From contig JAODTK010005925.1 of the NCBI GenBank assembly GCA_026419785.1, forward strand, positions 96,899 through 160,898: a stretch of 64,000 nucleotides of DNA. The letters are read 5' to 3'. A program made the position numbers and the translations under genes. Positions 24,201 to 35,026 of this stretch are shown piece by piece (positions within the stretch are counted from its first letter, which is position 1; each line of letters begins with the position of its first letter). The notes under the pieces were generated by a model. It ran no database searches, was not told the origin of the DNA, and saw nothing but the letters and a program-made list of their open reading frames with translations. Source of the DNA: Sclerodactyla briareus. Lineage: Eukaryota; Echinodermata; Holothuroidea; Dendrochirotida; Sclerodactylidae.

Positions 24201-24405
24201 AGTATACATTAACAGAACGGCCTTGCGCTATCCCATCTATACCTAGGATGAGTGAAACCGCCCTATATCACCAGGTTTTACAATTCGTTACTCAGTAATG
24301 AACAGTGGTTTCAACCGAAATATGTTTTTTTCATTGCATTGAAACGACCACTTGATAACTATTAGCCAGTTTTTGTGAAGGTCTGGACGTTAACAATTCC
24401 GGTAC

Positions 24406-24451
24406 CTTTGGTGTCGTCGTTCTGGTATCGTTTTTGTCATCGGCGAGTTAG
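24406..24451 (-). CDS. candidate 46-nt mini-exon, copy 2
   Basis: Second copy of the mini-exon at 21944-21988. Minus-strand acceptor CATGTACAG, donor CCAAAG then GTACCG. The interior keeps CTCGCCGATGACAA and CCAGAACGACGACACCAA but is one base longer and has substitutions, so its frame does not match copy 1; one of the two is probably dead. Flanks at 24210-24560 match 21770-22110 on both sides. Confidence 0.4.
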
Positions 24452-24589
24452 CTGTACATGTATTGTAGAGAAGAAAGAATAGTGTAATATCATTTATTGG
24501 GCAGTGTTATTGTTACAAATTGGTTACCCAGTACTTGCGAGTGTGCATGCGGCGTGGGAGTCAGCATTTTGGCGTAGTCCTCTGATATT

Positions 24590-24990
24590 AGAGATGTCTG
24601 CTAAAGATCACTCATTAGATATTCCTCACTGCCGCTTTAATTTTGTTCCAAAAGATAGACCCGTAGATTGTCCACCAGGTGCCAAAAAAAAAAAACTAAC
24701 TGTGGGGAAACAGGTCGAGATTCAATGTTTTCACACGGAGTTACGCGCTACCCACCTCGATGCGCTTGCGTTGCCATGAAGTTGTTTGCCTGGGATTTCG
24801 AAAATTCCAATTCCAACCAGAACGGAATATTGATAGAATTGCCGATTACCGCTCTCGGATTTTGTGATGATTTAAGCTCTGCGTCTTGAATCTTGGTTGC
24901 TGCCCTGGATTAAAATCAAAACAGGCCAGTTCTTTGACGCTCCATTGATCACAGAAACGTTTGATTGATTTTATATTCATGTTCCACTCA
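24590..24990 (-). pseudogene. receptor-like family segment, copy X2
   Basis: Paralogous to 23290-23640. The minus strand reads NIKSIKRFCDQWSVKELACF then DFNPGQQPRFKTQ; the first copy has YIKSIEPVYYNS in the same place. An A run at 24685-24695 breaks frames. The plus strand also has an open frame here, but the matching strand of neighbouring exons favours minus. Confidence 0.3.
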
Positions 24991-25026
24991 TTAGGCATTG
25001 AGGGGATCACACCTTCGCAATGCCCG

Positions 25027-25400
25027 TCAGACAGATGTTCGGATCTGGATGACTTCCTTTCGCCAGTGTCCATCTTCACCAGAACTGCCACGGACGTGAG
25101 TGACTCCTATACGGGATGCAGAATAATTACATGTAGGCGGTAACGTACCAGTTGGCTGATCCTCAAAGAGTCCCTTGCTCAAGGATGATCGATGTATACT
25201 TAAACAACCATCGAATTCGACAACATAATCACCTGGAATTGCGCCCTGTTCCCCTGGTTCTTGATTAGGTAGCATGATCCATCCCAAAATAAGAGGTTTC
25301 GTGCCTGAAAACGTCTAGAGGAGAACCGTGTGTGGCGATATCGAGAAGCCAGGTCGGACACATATAAGGCCAGGAGAAGTATGGCGCTGTTTTTTGCAAT
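25027..25400 (-). pseudogene. Ig-like extracellular exon remnant, copy 2
   Basis: The minus strand reads GWIMLPNQEPGEQGAIPGD, YVVEFDGCLSIHRSSLSKGL and FEDQPTGTLPPT. Compare copy 1 at 23700-24012. DGCLSI-x-x-SSLS-x-GLFE resembles the Ig E-F strands before the second cysteine, here not preserved. The preceding part (25290-25400) matches 17440-17530 and 23870-24000 as DNA. Confidence 0.35.
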
Positions 25401-26879
25401 ATTTTTGTTCTAGATTAATTCGGAAGACGGTCGGGACCTCAATGTATGGCAACAAGAACGCTTCCCACCTTCACTGTAGGGGGGAGACAACCACGCGCGC
25501 GCCATCCTACCTCACTGTATGACAACAAGCACGGCTTCTACTTACTGTATGACAACGGTCATTTATTCCTACCTTCCTGTATGAAGAGCACGTAATCCTA
25601 ATTATTTAGTCCAAACACGCTATTGCGTCAGGTGAATACATACCTTGTACAAATTTTCAATAAACCTAATCCTATAACATATGCCCGCAAGCATTAATGG
25701 TGATAATGTGTACTGGGACCTTACTGAAAAAGGAACAACAAAACTATTAATGCCAACGAGTCGCCTTGCTCGTAAAAATATTGTTACTGTTTACTGCGCA
25801 TCCAAAACAGGTGGAAATTGCCGTTTTTATACATGTTGATGATTAAAGTATCCTGTTTCCTGGGTCTTGATCAGGTACCATGATCCCGCAATAGAGATTC
25901 TTGACTCGATAGCAATTAGTTCTTTCGTTTGGCTCACTGATGTGGGTCACTGTTCCCAGACGAGGGATTTCGGCAACGCTTCGATCCATCGCGGAATGTC
26001 CTGGTTTCCAGAGTTTCCAATTTTAGTTGTGGAAGCCGACCTGATGATCAGGCGCACCCAGACCAAAGTGAGACAAAAAACGAAGAACCTTGAAGATTCG
26101 CACTTATTTCTTCATCTGCTTCGAAGAAAAGAGTCTAGACCGTATTTGAAGGCATACGTACCGTTCCCAGAACCAGGCACCGTCTTCGTAGCCCCCCCCC
26201 CCTCCTAATCACTCTTTGCAAATTAATGTTTTTTTGAGAATAGTCATGCACCATCATCAAAACAATTGTATAATTGAACAATCTTGAAACCCTGGATCGA
26301 CCTACCCCAGATTCGGCTTAGCTTTACGAGACGATTCAAGTTTTCCTCATACGGTAAATCTTACAGTTAATCACCTCCCCGAGAAAGAACAGAGGAAGTT
26401 GAAATGACGTTCAAACAACAAACAGTCCAATACCTTCCCGGCCGTTTCTGACACTGATAGACCCTCTCTTTTATTTAACCTGCTTTGGATATCTTGACCA
26501 TTTCAAATTGAAAGGAGCGTTGCAATGAAGCCGACATGCTTTGCTTCGCTATATCGTCGTTTACATCTTCCAGTAGGATCCACGTTGAACAAAATGCACT
26601 GACCGGAGCACAGATCCACCGACTGCAACAGAACGTCGAGATTTATTTTCGATGCCCGAAAGAGCAGGGCCCAAGAACTGTCTACGGGCACTCAGTAGTG
26701 GCATACTACCTATTCGATGTTCTCAATTAAGACGGCGATTCTTGTAATCTACTATATAAGTTCCCTGCGATTCGCCCACCGAGGCCTCTCAGCTGTCATA
26801 AAGTGAGGTTTAATAAGGCACTTAATCCAAATCAGAAATATAATATAAACGCATCACTGTATTATATATAAAGAGACTT
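25401..26879 (-). pseudogene. further receptor-like family remnants (copy at 25.9-26.2 kb)
   Basis: The segment 25685-25885 matches 17200-17440. The segment 25930-26010 matches 17600-17690: the minus strand has AMDRSVAEIPRLGTVTH here and PRLGTVDRVSAKR there. A C run lies at 26191-26200. 26230-26880 holds no recognised feature. A short patch of repeated TTCCTACCTTC/CTGTATGACAACA units lies at about 25435-25570. Confidence 0.3.
25435..25575. repeat. short degenerate tandem repeat
   Basis: Four loose repeats of about 40 bases share TGTATG(G/A)CAACAA and a CTTC(C/T)CACCTTCACTG-like stretch. Confidence 0.4.
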
Positions 26880-27105
26880 TCAATGTGATTTGATTCGTAT
26901 ATACTACTGTGATTTTATTAATTGAGGAAGTAACGTAGCTTGCTTTAACAATTCCGTGTTTTAATGTGTCCCGAAAGATGAACAAAAGGTGAATTGGCCC
27001 ACGTGCACCAACTAATCAGAAATTGTGTATTACTTGGGAATCAAATTGATTGAGAATAGCCATTGAGAACGCAAGGTCTTTCTTGATTATTGCTGATTGT
27101 ATCAT
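26880..27105. pseudogene. third copy of the X segment of the receptor-like family
   Basis: CTTTCAATGTGATTTGATTCGTA and the downstream CCCACGTGCACCAACT block match 23220-23245 and 23388-23405. No open frame. It marks another unit of the tandem array. Confidence 0.35.
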
Positions 27106-27149
27106 TGGACTATCGATGCCTCAAATAAAACAGTATAGAGTCGAAGTCC

Positions 27150-28330
27150 TCAAAATCGAGTATAAGCACAGAGACTTGGGGGGACCAACCACTCAATATC
27201 GATGAACACTCGGTGAGACAGAAATTCCAGCGACTGAATGAACGGAAATCTGCTGGTCTTGATTGGCTTACGCTCAAACTTCTGAAGCTCGCTGGTGTAT
27301 ACACCAACATCTTCAACTGGTCTCTGAATACGTGCGTGGTGCCCCAGTCTTTCAAAGTGGCTACGATGATCCCTGTTCCTGAGAAGAGTGATGCATCATG
27401 TTTGAATGACTATCGTCCAGTAGCCCTAACTTCGGTACCCATGAAAGTATTCGAAAGTTTTGTGTTAACATTTCTCCTACCTGCTAACTTCGACTCATAC
27501 CAATTTGCCTATTGTGCCAACAGATCTGTTGAAGATGCCATTGCTATTTGTGACTGGATCCTAGACTTTCTTCTTGGTCGCAAACAATGTGTCAAAATTG
27601 GCAATACCCTTTCAGGATCGATGGTACTGAATACGGGTACTCCCCAGGGATGCGTGCTTTCTCCGATGTTGTACTCTTTGTTCACATATGATTGTGCCGC
27701 CACCGATTGAACTCGAGGGTCATCAAGTTCGCAGACGATACCACTGTACTGGATTAATTACTAATGGGGATGAAAGCGGGTACCGCGACGAAGTGGGCAG
27801 ATTAGTGAGCTGTGTAAGGAAAACAATCTGAATTCCTGAACATTAAGTGAACAACCGGAATTAATCGTGTGGACTTCAGACGTGATGAGATCACAATGGG
27901 TCCTCTCATTATGGATGGAATGGTGGTGGAGCAGGTAAACACATTCAAGTTGTTGGGTGCATTTACTACGGACAATTTATCATGGGACATCAATACTGAA
28001 AAATACTGAAAAAAGGCCGTCGCGACACTTCATCATTTCAGTCTGGTTTGGTCGGGTACGTCCTTGTGACCTCCGGAATTTTCAAGCCGTAATTAGAATG
28101 CTGAGGTAGTATTGTACAGGCCCTTCCATCTCTCCACTCTCTATACCAGGAGCGTGCCCTCAAGAAAGTCGACCATGTACTTAACGATAACTGGCCTCCT
28201 CTCTCAGTCTTCAGCTCAATGGCCCTCTGGTAAAAGGGCTGCGTAACATTTAAGGGATCAAGAGGCTCATAAATGTCATTATCCTAACTCTCGTAAAGAT
28301 ATATAACACATATATCCGCTGATGTGCTAG
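27150..28330 (+). pseudogene. CR1/Rex1-like non-LTR retrotransposon reverse transcriptase, 5'-truncated, frameshifted
   Basis: An open frame to 27709 gives the fingers and palm of a reverse transcriptase: DQPLNIDEHSVRQKFQRLN, KSAGLDWLTLKLLK, VVPQSFKVATMIPVPEKSD, LNDYRPVALTSVPMKVFES, QFAYCANRSVEDAI and NTGTPQGCVLSPMLYSLFTY. After a frame break at the stop the catalytic box VIKFADDTTVLD is present (27718-27753). Then come degraded thumb and tail motifs such as NNLNS, ELIVWTSD and HHFSLVWSG up to about 28330. This order and wording fit the CR1/Rex1/L2 group. The N-terminal endonuclease is missing. Inserted on the opposite strand to the receptor remnants. Confidence 0.8.
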
Positions 28331-28780
28331 TCTTGCCGTCAGTTTTAGCTACTGCCTCTCATTGTGTATATTGTTAGTGCTACACTTTTCAACTTCTACC
28401 CTTTCATACACTTTTACATCCTTACCTGGTCATAGGAATTGTTTACATTTTTATGTATGTTTTTATGTCTTACTCGTTCTATTGTTTACTTTTGAGCTCC
28501 TGTTTTCAACCATTTTCCATTGTATATATTTTATTCAATGGCCTGATAATTATCTATCGACTATCTATATATCAGTCCTCATGACATCCACATTTTTTTT
28601 TATTATGAAATTAATCCAAGGTGTGAGTATATCATCGTGTAGCTAAGACCGAGATCATATTTACAAAATGATTTACTTATTATTGATAACTATAGTGCCA
28701 ACAACAGTCAGTTGAAGACCAATCGTCAGTTACCAAGGGAATGGGTTCTGTACATAATTGGATAACATTCAGTGAGAAAG
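28331..28780. other. intergenic, nothing recognised
   Basis: T-rich sequence, possibly the 3' end of the preceding retroelement. The plus-strand frame at 28362-28646 is a hydrophobic artefact of T-richness. Confidence 0.45.
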
Positions 28781-28935
28781 TCGGTAGGCGCCATTTAGCC
28801 TTATTCCTGTCTGCCGCTCTGTCAAAACACATATAATAATGAAATCTTGTTTTTCGTCACAGGCGTATTCGTGCCCCGGCTTCTCAACACCTGGAATAAT
28901 CAATCACATACCTTCCCCTCCATAACTGTGGCACG
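28781..28935 (-). pseudogene. receptor-like tail segment, second copy
   Basis: 28855-28925 resembles 16030-16100: GAGGCGCATTCGTGTTCCG/CAGGCGTATTCGTGCCCCG and CAACACCTGGAAT/CAGCACCTGGAAT are shared. So at least one other unit of the array kept part of the cytoplasmic-tail region. Confidence 0.35.
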
Positions 28936-29744
28936 ATTGGTAGTCGCTCCCTTCACTGTAATCACTGCCCGCCGAATCCCTTGTAGGAGACAGAATACCG
29001 CTGGAGAAAATTTGCCGAAGAATAATCTAGGCCCTCAGATCTGATCCGCAACGTTCGTAGAATTTTTATAGTTTCCAATATTATCTAGCAACACCTACGG
29101 TTGTTAACGCAACATGTGCTGACTAGTCACGATGAACCTGTTTCGTCCAACGTATGCCTCTGCTAAAAGCAGTGTACGGTAGTAATCGGTGTTCCCTGTT
29201 CGTCCGTTTGTCCTGCATAGTGGGCGAGTATTCCGCGTTTTTGTTTTTCCTGTTGTTGAGTAAGACCATCTTGTATCGTACTGGAGTTGGGACTGAGCAT
29301 TCAAGCACTGGAACCGTAAGTTCCTTTGCCTTATATAGTGTTAAATGTGCAGTAATCATTTACATTCAAATCACCAAATGGAAATAAAACAGTAGGGGAT
29401 CGTAAATCCAATAACACGGAGAATGGTGGTTATCGGTGAGCCCTCGACCAAGGGACTGGAATCCTTTCCGAATTATGCAGCAAGTGGAGTGGGGTCGCTT
29501 TCCCATCTCCCATTCTTCGCCATTTTAATTTTTTGCCCTTCAAAATTGTGTTTTTGTTCCTTTTTTTTTTTCCTTTATTTTATGGGGATTCTTATGAGTC
29601 CTACGGTAGGATCGCGCCATAGAATTATTCGGCATTAGAAGTTGGGACCCCTTGAAATAGGAAGGGAGACGACCCATGTTCTTGGGTGCATGGGGACACC
29701 CCACTTGAATTATTATTATTATTATTAGTACATCACCTCTCGTA
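28936..29744. other. intergenic, nothing certain
   Basis: A plus-strand frame at 29154-29387 crosses a donor-like CCGTAAGTTCC at 29317-29327, but no upstream exon signal was found. (ATT)n at 29708-29727. Confidence 0.4.
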
Positions 29745-29870
29745 CTTCTTAAGCACATGAATTCCCCGAAGCTAAATTGCGCTGAACAGAACGACAGAAT
29801 CAACAAAAGTCAACATAACTTGCTTGAAAAAATATGTCTTTAACACCTTTAACAACTCGACCACCGACTA
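29745..29870. repeat. dispersed repeat piece shared with 6.84-6.96 kb
   Basis: Follows an ATT tract. Shares AGCACAT, GCGCTGAA(C/T)AGAA and AACTTGCTxGAA with 6838-6920. Confidence 0.4.
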
Positions 29871-30971
29871 TGGATCCTTCGTGTAGAAAATCTGAATTCT
29901 CTGTACTTATATAATATGCCTTTTTTCATATGGCACGGTTCAACGATTCAGATTTTTCAGGAAAAACCACGCGCACCTGCCAATGCCAACTATTCTATCC
30001 GGGCACTCAAGATTACACCAGAATGGCTTAGTTCCAAAAGGCATCGCCGCTAGACCCTGTAGGGAGCTCCCGCGGTCCATGCACCCTTATAGGGTCCCTC
30101 TAGGGGTCCATGAACTCCTAGAGGTCCATGGACCCATGGCAGGAGCCGCAATGCCTCACTAACCCATCGATTCCCTCATGTCATTTTGGCTCTCAATTTC
30201 CATTACTGGTTGATCTATATTCCTGCCATTTTCTATCCAAGTTGATCAGCTATAGTTTTGTTCCAGAAGGAATAGCACCCGGTAAAGGGAAATATGTTTG
30301 ATCTGGACCTTCTAGTATTCACAAATGGCTTTCAGGGGCTTATCCCTGGACCCCGACAAGGCATCCTAAGCGGTAATATGTACCCCTGGCCAAAAAAAAA
30401 AAAAAAAAAAAAAACGCAATGCGTTCATATGTGTGAAGCTAGTCTCTTATTTCCTTCCTTGTTCAAGGCAATATTTCTTTCCAGAACAGGTTGTAATCAT
30501 TTTCTTATGACTGCGAAGAGGAATTGCCTTTCGACAATGTTGCAAGCTGAGCTTGCAACTAATCAAAACAAGGAGGCAGCGGAAGCGCTCGCAGCGTCAA
30601 CGATTTTTCCAATGAATTCGGCAAGCTGCGGTAAACGCACTCGCAGATTAAGTGCGGGGCAACAGGGCCACGTGCCCCTGGCCCCCTACATTCGGGGCCT
30701 TCCAACTTTGGCACACAATATTTGTAGAATACAAAACTGTTATAAATCATGAGCCACAACAAATGTTCCAAATTTATTATTACTGCATCGGTGTAACGTT
30801 GAGTGACGCCTTTTGCGCTTCTCTATTTCCCAAACAAAGCTAATGGTATTTGTCTCGTTTTATTTCATTCATGTTTCGAACATTTATTACAATGGGTCTA
30901 TTTTAATGATCTCTTCATATGCATATTTTTTTCCATTGTTTTATCGTTTTGTGCTGTACAGTTGTTGGTTG
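29871..30971. other. intergenic with a quasi-palindromic patch and an A run
   Basis: 30055-30145 is built from interleaved GGTCCATG, CATGGACC and CTAGGGG/CCTAGAGG words, making a self-complementary patch. An A run lies at 30392-30414. The long frame at 30294-30752 crosses the A run and looks non-coding. Confidence 0.5.
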
Positions 30972-31282
30972 TGGAGCGTGGTGGCCTAATTGGCTAAGGC
31001 GTCGAGCTTGGTAACCCAGAGGTTGTGGGTTCGAGTCAGCCACGTTGTACCCTCGAGCAATGTACTTTATCCCACGGCCTTGCTTTCATCTTCCGCCAGG
31101 TGTACAAATGGGAAGACGGTGAGGTATCAGAACACAACTGGCGCTGATTAGCTGTCGCTATATAATCTCTCCGGGATTGTCGGAGGTCGTACTGGTTTTC
31201 CTTCTCGATCGGGGCTCATGTTGGTAAAGCGCTTTGAGCACTTCGGTAGTAGCGCTTTATAAGAAATTGACATTATAATTTC
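30972..31282 (+). mobile_element. tRNA-derived SINE
   Basis: The tRNA-like head at 30977-31045 has an A box TGGCCTAATTGG and a B box GGTTCGAGTC at the usual spacing, with a partial cloverleaf (GTGGTTC-type arms). The body contains CTATATAATCTCTCC, and the 3' end has AAGCGCTTTGAGC and AGCGCTTTATAAGAAATTG, a frequent SINE end in marine invertebrates. No A-rich or ATT tail is left. Not a functional tRNA: the anticodon arm is degraded and a long body follows. Confidence 0.7.
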
Positions 31283-31428
31283 GTATTAGGGCCTCTGGGA
31301 AATTAGCTACATGCTAACCGAGTAACCCTTTTGAAAGTTTAAATAAAAACAATACCGTTTACTTGATCCTGAATTCCCGGTGATAGATCCTACTCGACAA
31401 GGATACAAGCTCGATAAAACAAGCTATT

Positions 31429-31650
31429 TCAATTATTATTTGTGTTAGCCAGGTTCCACTTTGACCTGAACTCCTGATGTTTTCTGGTCACGTCACTGTA
31501 AACAATCAGAACTACAGCACAATAGCTGTCTACTGTAGTCTGCAGCATCGGGCCAACAACTTTTCCATGACATGATATTAGGAACGTTGATTCGTCGCTA
31601 TAGCCCGGAATCCTTGTAAGGACATTCAACAACATTTATTGTGTACACAT
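31429..31650 (-). CDS. candidate CUB-like exon, second half
   Basis: The minus-strand acceptor TTTTCTGTTTCCCAG ends at 31651. In the phase set by the upstream exon (31753-31877) it reads DVYTINVVECPYKDSG, then after a one-base break at a GGG, YSDESTFLISCHGKVVGPML, QTTVDSYCAVVLIVYSDVTR and KHQEFRSKWNLA. The end, V-x-L-I-V-x-(S)D followed about eight residues later by F-R-x-x-W, matches the last strands of CUB domains, which are extracellular adhesion and recognition modules. The frame break means either decay or a sequencing indel. Stop at 31429-31431, or an undetected donor before it. Confidence 0.35.
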
Positions 31651-31752
31651 CTGGGAAACAGAAAACGCCGGTTACTAAAGTTTGTCGCAAAAGTGATTCC
31701 TGTACAGAACACGTTTCCTCATACTGAAATTGCGTTGACGTTGATAATTTAC

Positions 31753-31877
31753 CTCCCATTGATGCTATCAAATTACAGCGGTTGAAAGGTAATTTCACAC
31801 TAGAGAGAATCACATGAGAAGCATCAGAGCTATGAACCTCAGTATTCCCGCTATTGAAAGTGACATTTTCAAGATCG
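31753..31877 (-). CDS. candidate CUB-like exon, first half
   Basis: A strong minus-strand acceptor (T-rich tract ending TTATTCAG at 31878) and a donor GGGAG/GTAAAT at 31752 bound a 125-nt open exon reading DLENVTFNSGNTEVHSSDAS, HVILSSVKLPFNRCNLIASM. It ends with one base of the next codon; joined to the exon at 31650 it stays in frame (phase 1). No signal peptide or earlier exon was found with confidence; 31880-32120 on the minus strand has another acceptor-like CTCACAG followed by GDPQWIIDKSTDLCNLTIG. A domain split by introns is usual for animal extracellular genes. Confidence 0.35.
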
Positions 31878-33109
31878 CTGAATAAAAAATAAAAAATAAA
31901 AATCCTCTCTGAATTTGCAAGCATGGAAGTGCGGAAAGAATACAGGCGTTTCAAACCAAGTGATGATGAACATAACTAGGCTGCCGATTGTCAAATTACA
32001 TAAATCTGTAGATTTGTCTATTATCCACTGTGGGTCACCTGTGAGACTGACTGTATTCCACACATATGGGCATGCGTATGCGATGAATTTCCTTTGTCAA
32101 CTTGGCTTTAGACTATGCTAGATCGAGTGTACCGCCCAGAAGCTGATCTCCTTTTAGTCTCCGTTGGGCGATTTTTCTTTTTGGAGGGTAAGAGCAATGC
32201 GCATCATACATAGGCGTAGGGGGCAACGGACTAGGCTACAGCAGCAGCCACAACCCCAAGATTTAGCAACAGAGAACTCAGGCAGATAACTGAGATAACA
32301 TTGGGCTGAGTTACCCGATTTTTTATTGCGACCTTCGCGCGCATTTATCTCTTTCTGTATTATGTCGTGTTTTTCGTATAGCGCTGAAATTCGGGCAGGT
32401 CCTGAATATTGCCCCAAGCCTCCAAAACCAAGGTTTGCAATACGCCTTGGATGTACAACTCTGAAGTGAATTAGGTTCGGGTACCTGGCACGCCATTGCA
32501 TACAGGCAATGCATTCGACGATATTACAGCCTGTTTCCGTCACATATATGCATTGTCCCCCACTCCCCTCAGGCTGGATGTAAGGTTTGGGGTGGTCAAT
32601 GATTTTTATCTCATTTAATTATTGACGGCTAAGTTATCTCATTTTCCCGTATTTGTTGTTTAACGAGTAGGCTAATCACCAGTCTATGGGTCGCATCCAT
32701 ATGGTTGAGTGCAATGTCGATGCATGAGACGAGTAGAAATATAACCTCAAAAAAGTTTCAATAATTCCCTTTCCCTGCTTTTCTTGTTTTTCGATCTCTG
32801 CTCGGTTGTTTAGCACTGAGAGTTGAACTCAATTATGTATTTGTTACTAAGGGGGTTTCATCCATTAACGCCTGAAGAACAGAAATACTAACGGAGAACG
32901 TGGGTTCTTGTTCAATGTGACTGTTAATTCATCAATCTAACATAGAGGGAGACATGTAAACACACACCAGTAAACAATGAGTTTTTTTTCTTTTACACCG
33001 GCATAAATGAGTGTCTGCTTAAATAAAATTATGTTTGGGAGGAGGAATTATTAGGCTATAATTTAGTGTCCCCGGTACTGACTGTACCAGTCTCTAGTGT
33101 TCCGCAATC
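31878..33109. other. intergenic or intron, nothing certain
   Basis: A minus-strand frame of 129 codons (32154-32543) has no recognisable domain. No gene called. Confidence 0.45.
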
Positions 33110-33171
33110 TGTATTATGGGGCCCACACATACCGCGTGCTCCGAACCCCCCACATGCTGAATCCGGCCCTG
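33110..33171 (-). mobile_element. hAT-like DNA transposon end
   Basis: On the minus strand the terminus reads CAGGGCCGGATTCAGCATGT from 33171, then a G-rich GGGGGGTTCGGA and a GGGCCCC block. CAGGGCCGGAT with this interior is a common hAT terminal inverted repeat in animals. The partner end and target duplication were not found. Confidence 0.4.
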
Positions 33172-33576
33172 GGTATACGTCACTGAACCGACACCTAGAT
33201 CTTGTAAAAGGGTAGCACCTCACTGGCCAGGATACGACTGACGTATCTTGTGTCGCATGCTTGGTTAACAGTGTACATCAACAAAACACGGGTATCAGAC
33301 AGATTCAGATAGATGTTCTGTGGAAAGGAAAACTGTTAAGCATTTTACAATTATTCAGTGAGTGGGACAGAAAACTACTTTGTCACTGCATCCGTGATAG
33401 GCTTCCTGCTGAACTTCCCCCGTTTATAAACATAATATTTTATTATTATAAGGAAATGAGGTGTCACACATGTAACCGTACCTGACACCTGATTGCACGG
33501 ACCAGGAAGTATGCCCATTGCAAACTTGTTCCATTGCCTGCCTTGTTCATCTTTGAGCACTTTATGTTGGCAATGA
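33172..33576. other. intergenic, nothing recognised
   Basis: No protein-like frame or repeat apart from the start of the following minisatellite. Confidence 0.5.
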
Positions 33577-34395
33577 CGACCATCTACAATCACACAGAGA
33601 ATATGTGACAGTTCCTAGATAACTAGTGACGATGACATTCTACAATCGCAAAGACCTATGTTACAGTTCCTAGATAACTAGTGACGATGACATTCTACAA
33701 TCGCAAAGACCTATGTTACAGTTCCTAGATAATAGTGATGATGACCATCTACAATCACACAGACCTTTGTGACAGTTCCTAGATGATTAGGAATGGTGAC
33801 CATCTACAATCACACAGACCTTTTGACTGCTCCTAGACGATTATTGATGATGATAATCTACAATCACACAGACCTATGTAACGCTCCCTAGATGATTATC
33901 ATTGATGCCTATCTACAATCACAATGTAACGCTTTCTAGGTGATTATTGATGATAACCATCTACGGTCACAATAAATATGTAACAGTTTTTAGATGATCG
34001 TTGATGATGACCATCTACAATCACACAGACCAATGTGACATTTCCTAGAAGATTATTGATGATGACCATCTACAATCACAAAGTCCTATGTGACAGTTCC
34101 TAAATATTGTTGATGAGACCATCTACAACCAATGTGACAATTCCTAGATAACTATTGTTAATGACCATCTACAATCACAAAGTCCTATGTGACAGTTCCT
34201 AGATAATAGTGATGATGACCATCTACAATCACACAGAGAATATGTGACAGTTCCTAGATAATAGTGATGATGACCATCTACAATCACAAAGTCCTATGTG
34301 ACAGTTCCTAGATAATAGTGATGATGACCATCTACAATCACACAGACCTATGTGGCGGTTTCACGATAACCATTTATGATGACCAGCTACAACCA
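33577..34395. repeat. minisatellite, about 55-bp unit, roughly 14 copies
   Basis: Units carry CCATCTACAATCACACAGAC then CTATGTGACAGTTCCTAGAT then AATAGTGATGATGA, with substitutions and small gaps. Two successive units near 33605-33720 are virtually identical, showing recent local duplication. No coding frame survives. Confidence 0.9.
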
Positions 34396-34664
34396 TGAGG
34401 AAGATATCGTTTACATCAGACCATGCAGTTCGTCCTTCAAGCCAAGATAATTCACTTCTGTTTGCTCAGGCCTACAGGGAATGATGAACTTTGTTGTAAG
34501 TTGTAGGACTAATTCGCTTGGTTACCCCAGATAAGAATACGTACTGACGCGATACTGACACCCTACATTCTGTATGGCAAATCACTTAGTGTGATAGTAA
34601 CATGATTTTTCAACAACAACATGCACCTCCTGACAAGGCAATCAACTGCACATTCACGCCTGAA
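34396..34664. other. intergenic, nothing recognised
   Basis: No feature seen. Confidence 0.5.
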
Positions 34665-35026
34665 TTTTTTTTTTATATATGATATACTTGCTGAGCAGAG
34701 GATCGATCCTATCGAGGCCAGCAAGGTGTGCAGACCTGGATACTGCACCTGATTGTCAGCTGCTGCGAATCCTTCACCAGGTACACGGAATAAGGCACTG
34801 CCTCTTTGGCGGTACCTTAACTGTGGGTGGGGGCTATTTCACACCAGACGGCAACTCGCAAATTGCCTACCCCTCGTTTGTCCCTGCTCCAATCCCTTGT
34901 GCTGAGCGCCCAGCGAGAAGGCAACAGGTTCCATTTTTAAAGTCTTTGGTATGACCCGACCGGATATCGAACCCCGTCTCCCGGGTGGAAGGCCGACGCT
35001 CTACCACTGTGCCAACCACTCGGTAC
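34665..35026 (-). mobile_element. tRNA-derived SINE with A-rich tail
   Basis: On the minus strand the head, from 35026, reads GAGTGGTTGGCACAGTGGTA, then AGAGCGTCGGCCTTCC and the B-box GGGTTCGATATCC, close to a tRNA with A and B boxes at normal spacing. The body (34690-34950) lacks coding sense and the element ends in (AT)n and an A run (T run at 34665-34674 on the plus strand). It lies directly against the 3' end of the Penelope-like element at 35027-36310 on the same strand. Confidence 0.65.

Noticed and set aside
30294-30752. 152-codon plus-strand frame
   Set aside because: It runs through an A homopolymer and has no domain or splice support.
30977-31048. Functional tRNA gene
   Set aside because: A and B boxes are present, but the anticodon arm is degraded and a SINE body follows.
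33577-34395. CRISPR-like array
   Set aside because: Units are contiguous and diverged without unique spacers, in a eukaryotic context; it is a minisatellite.
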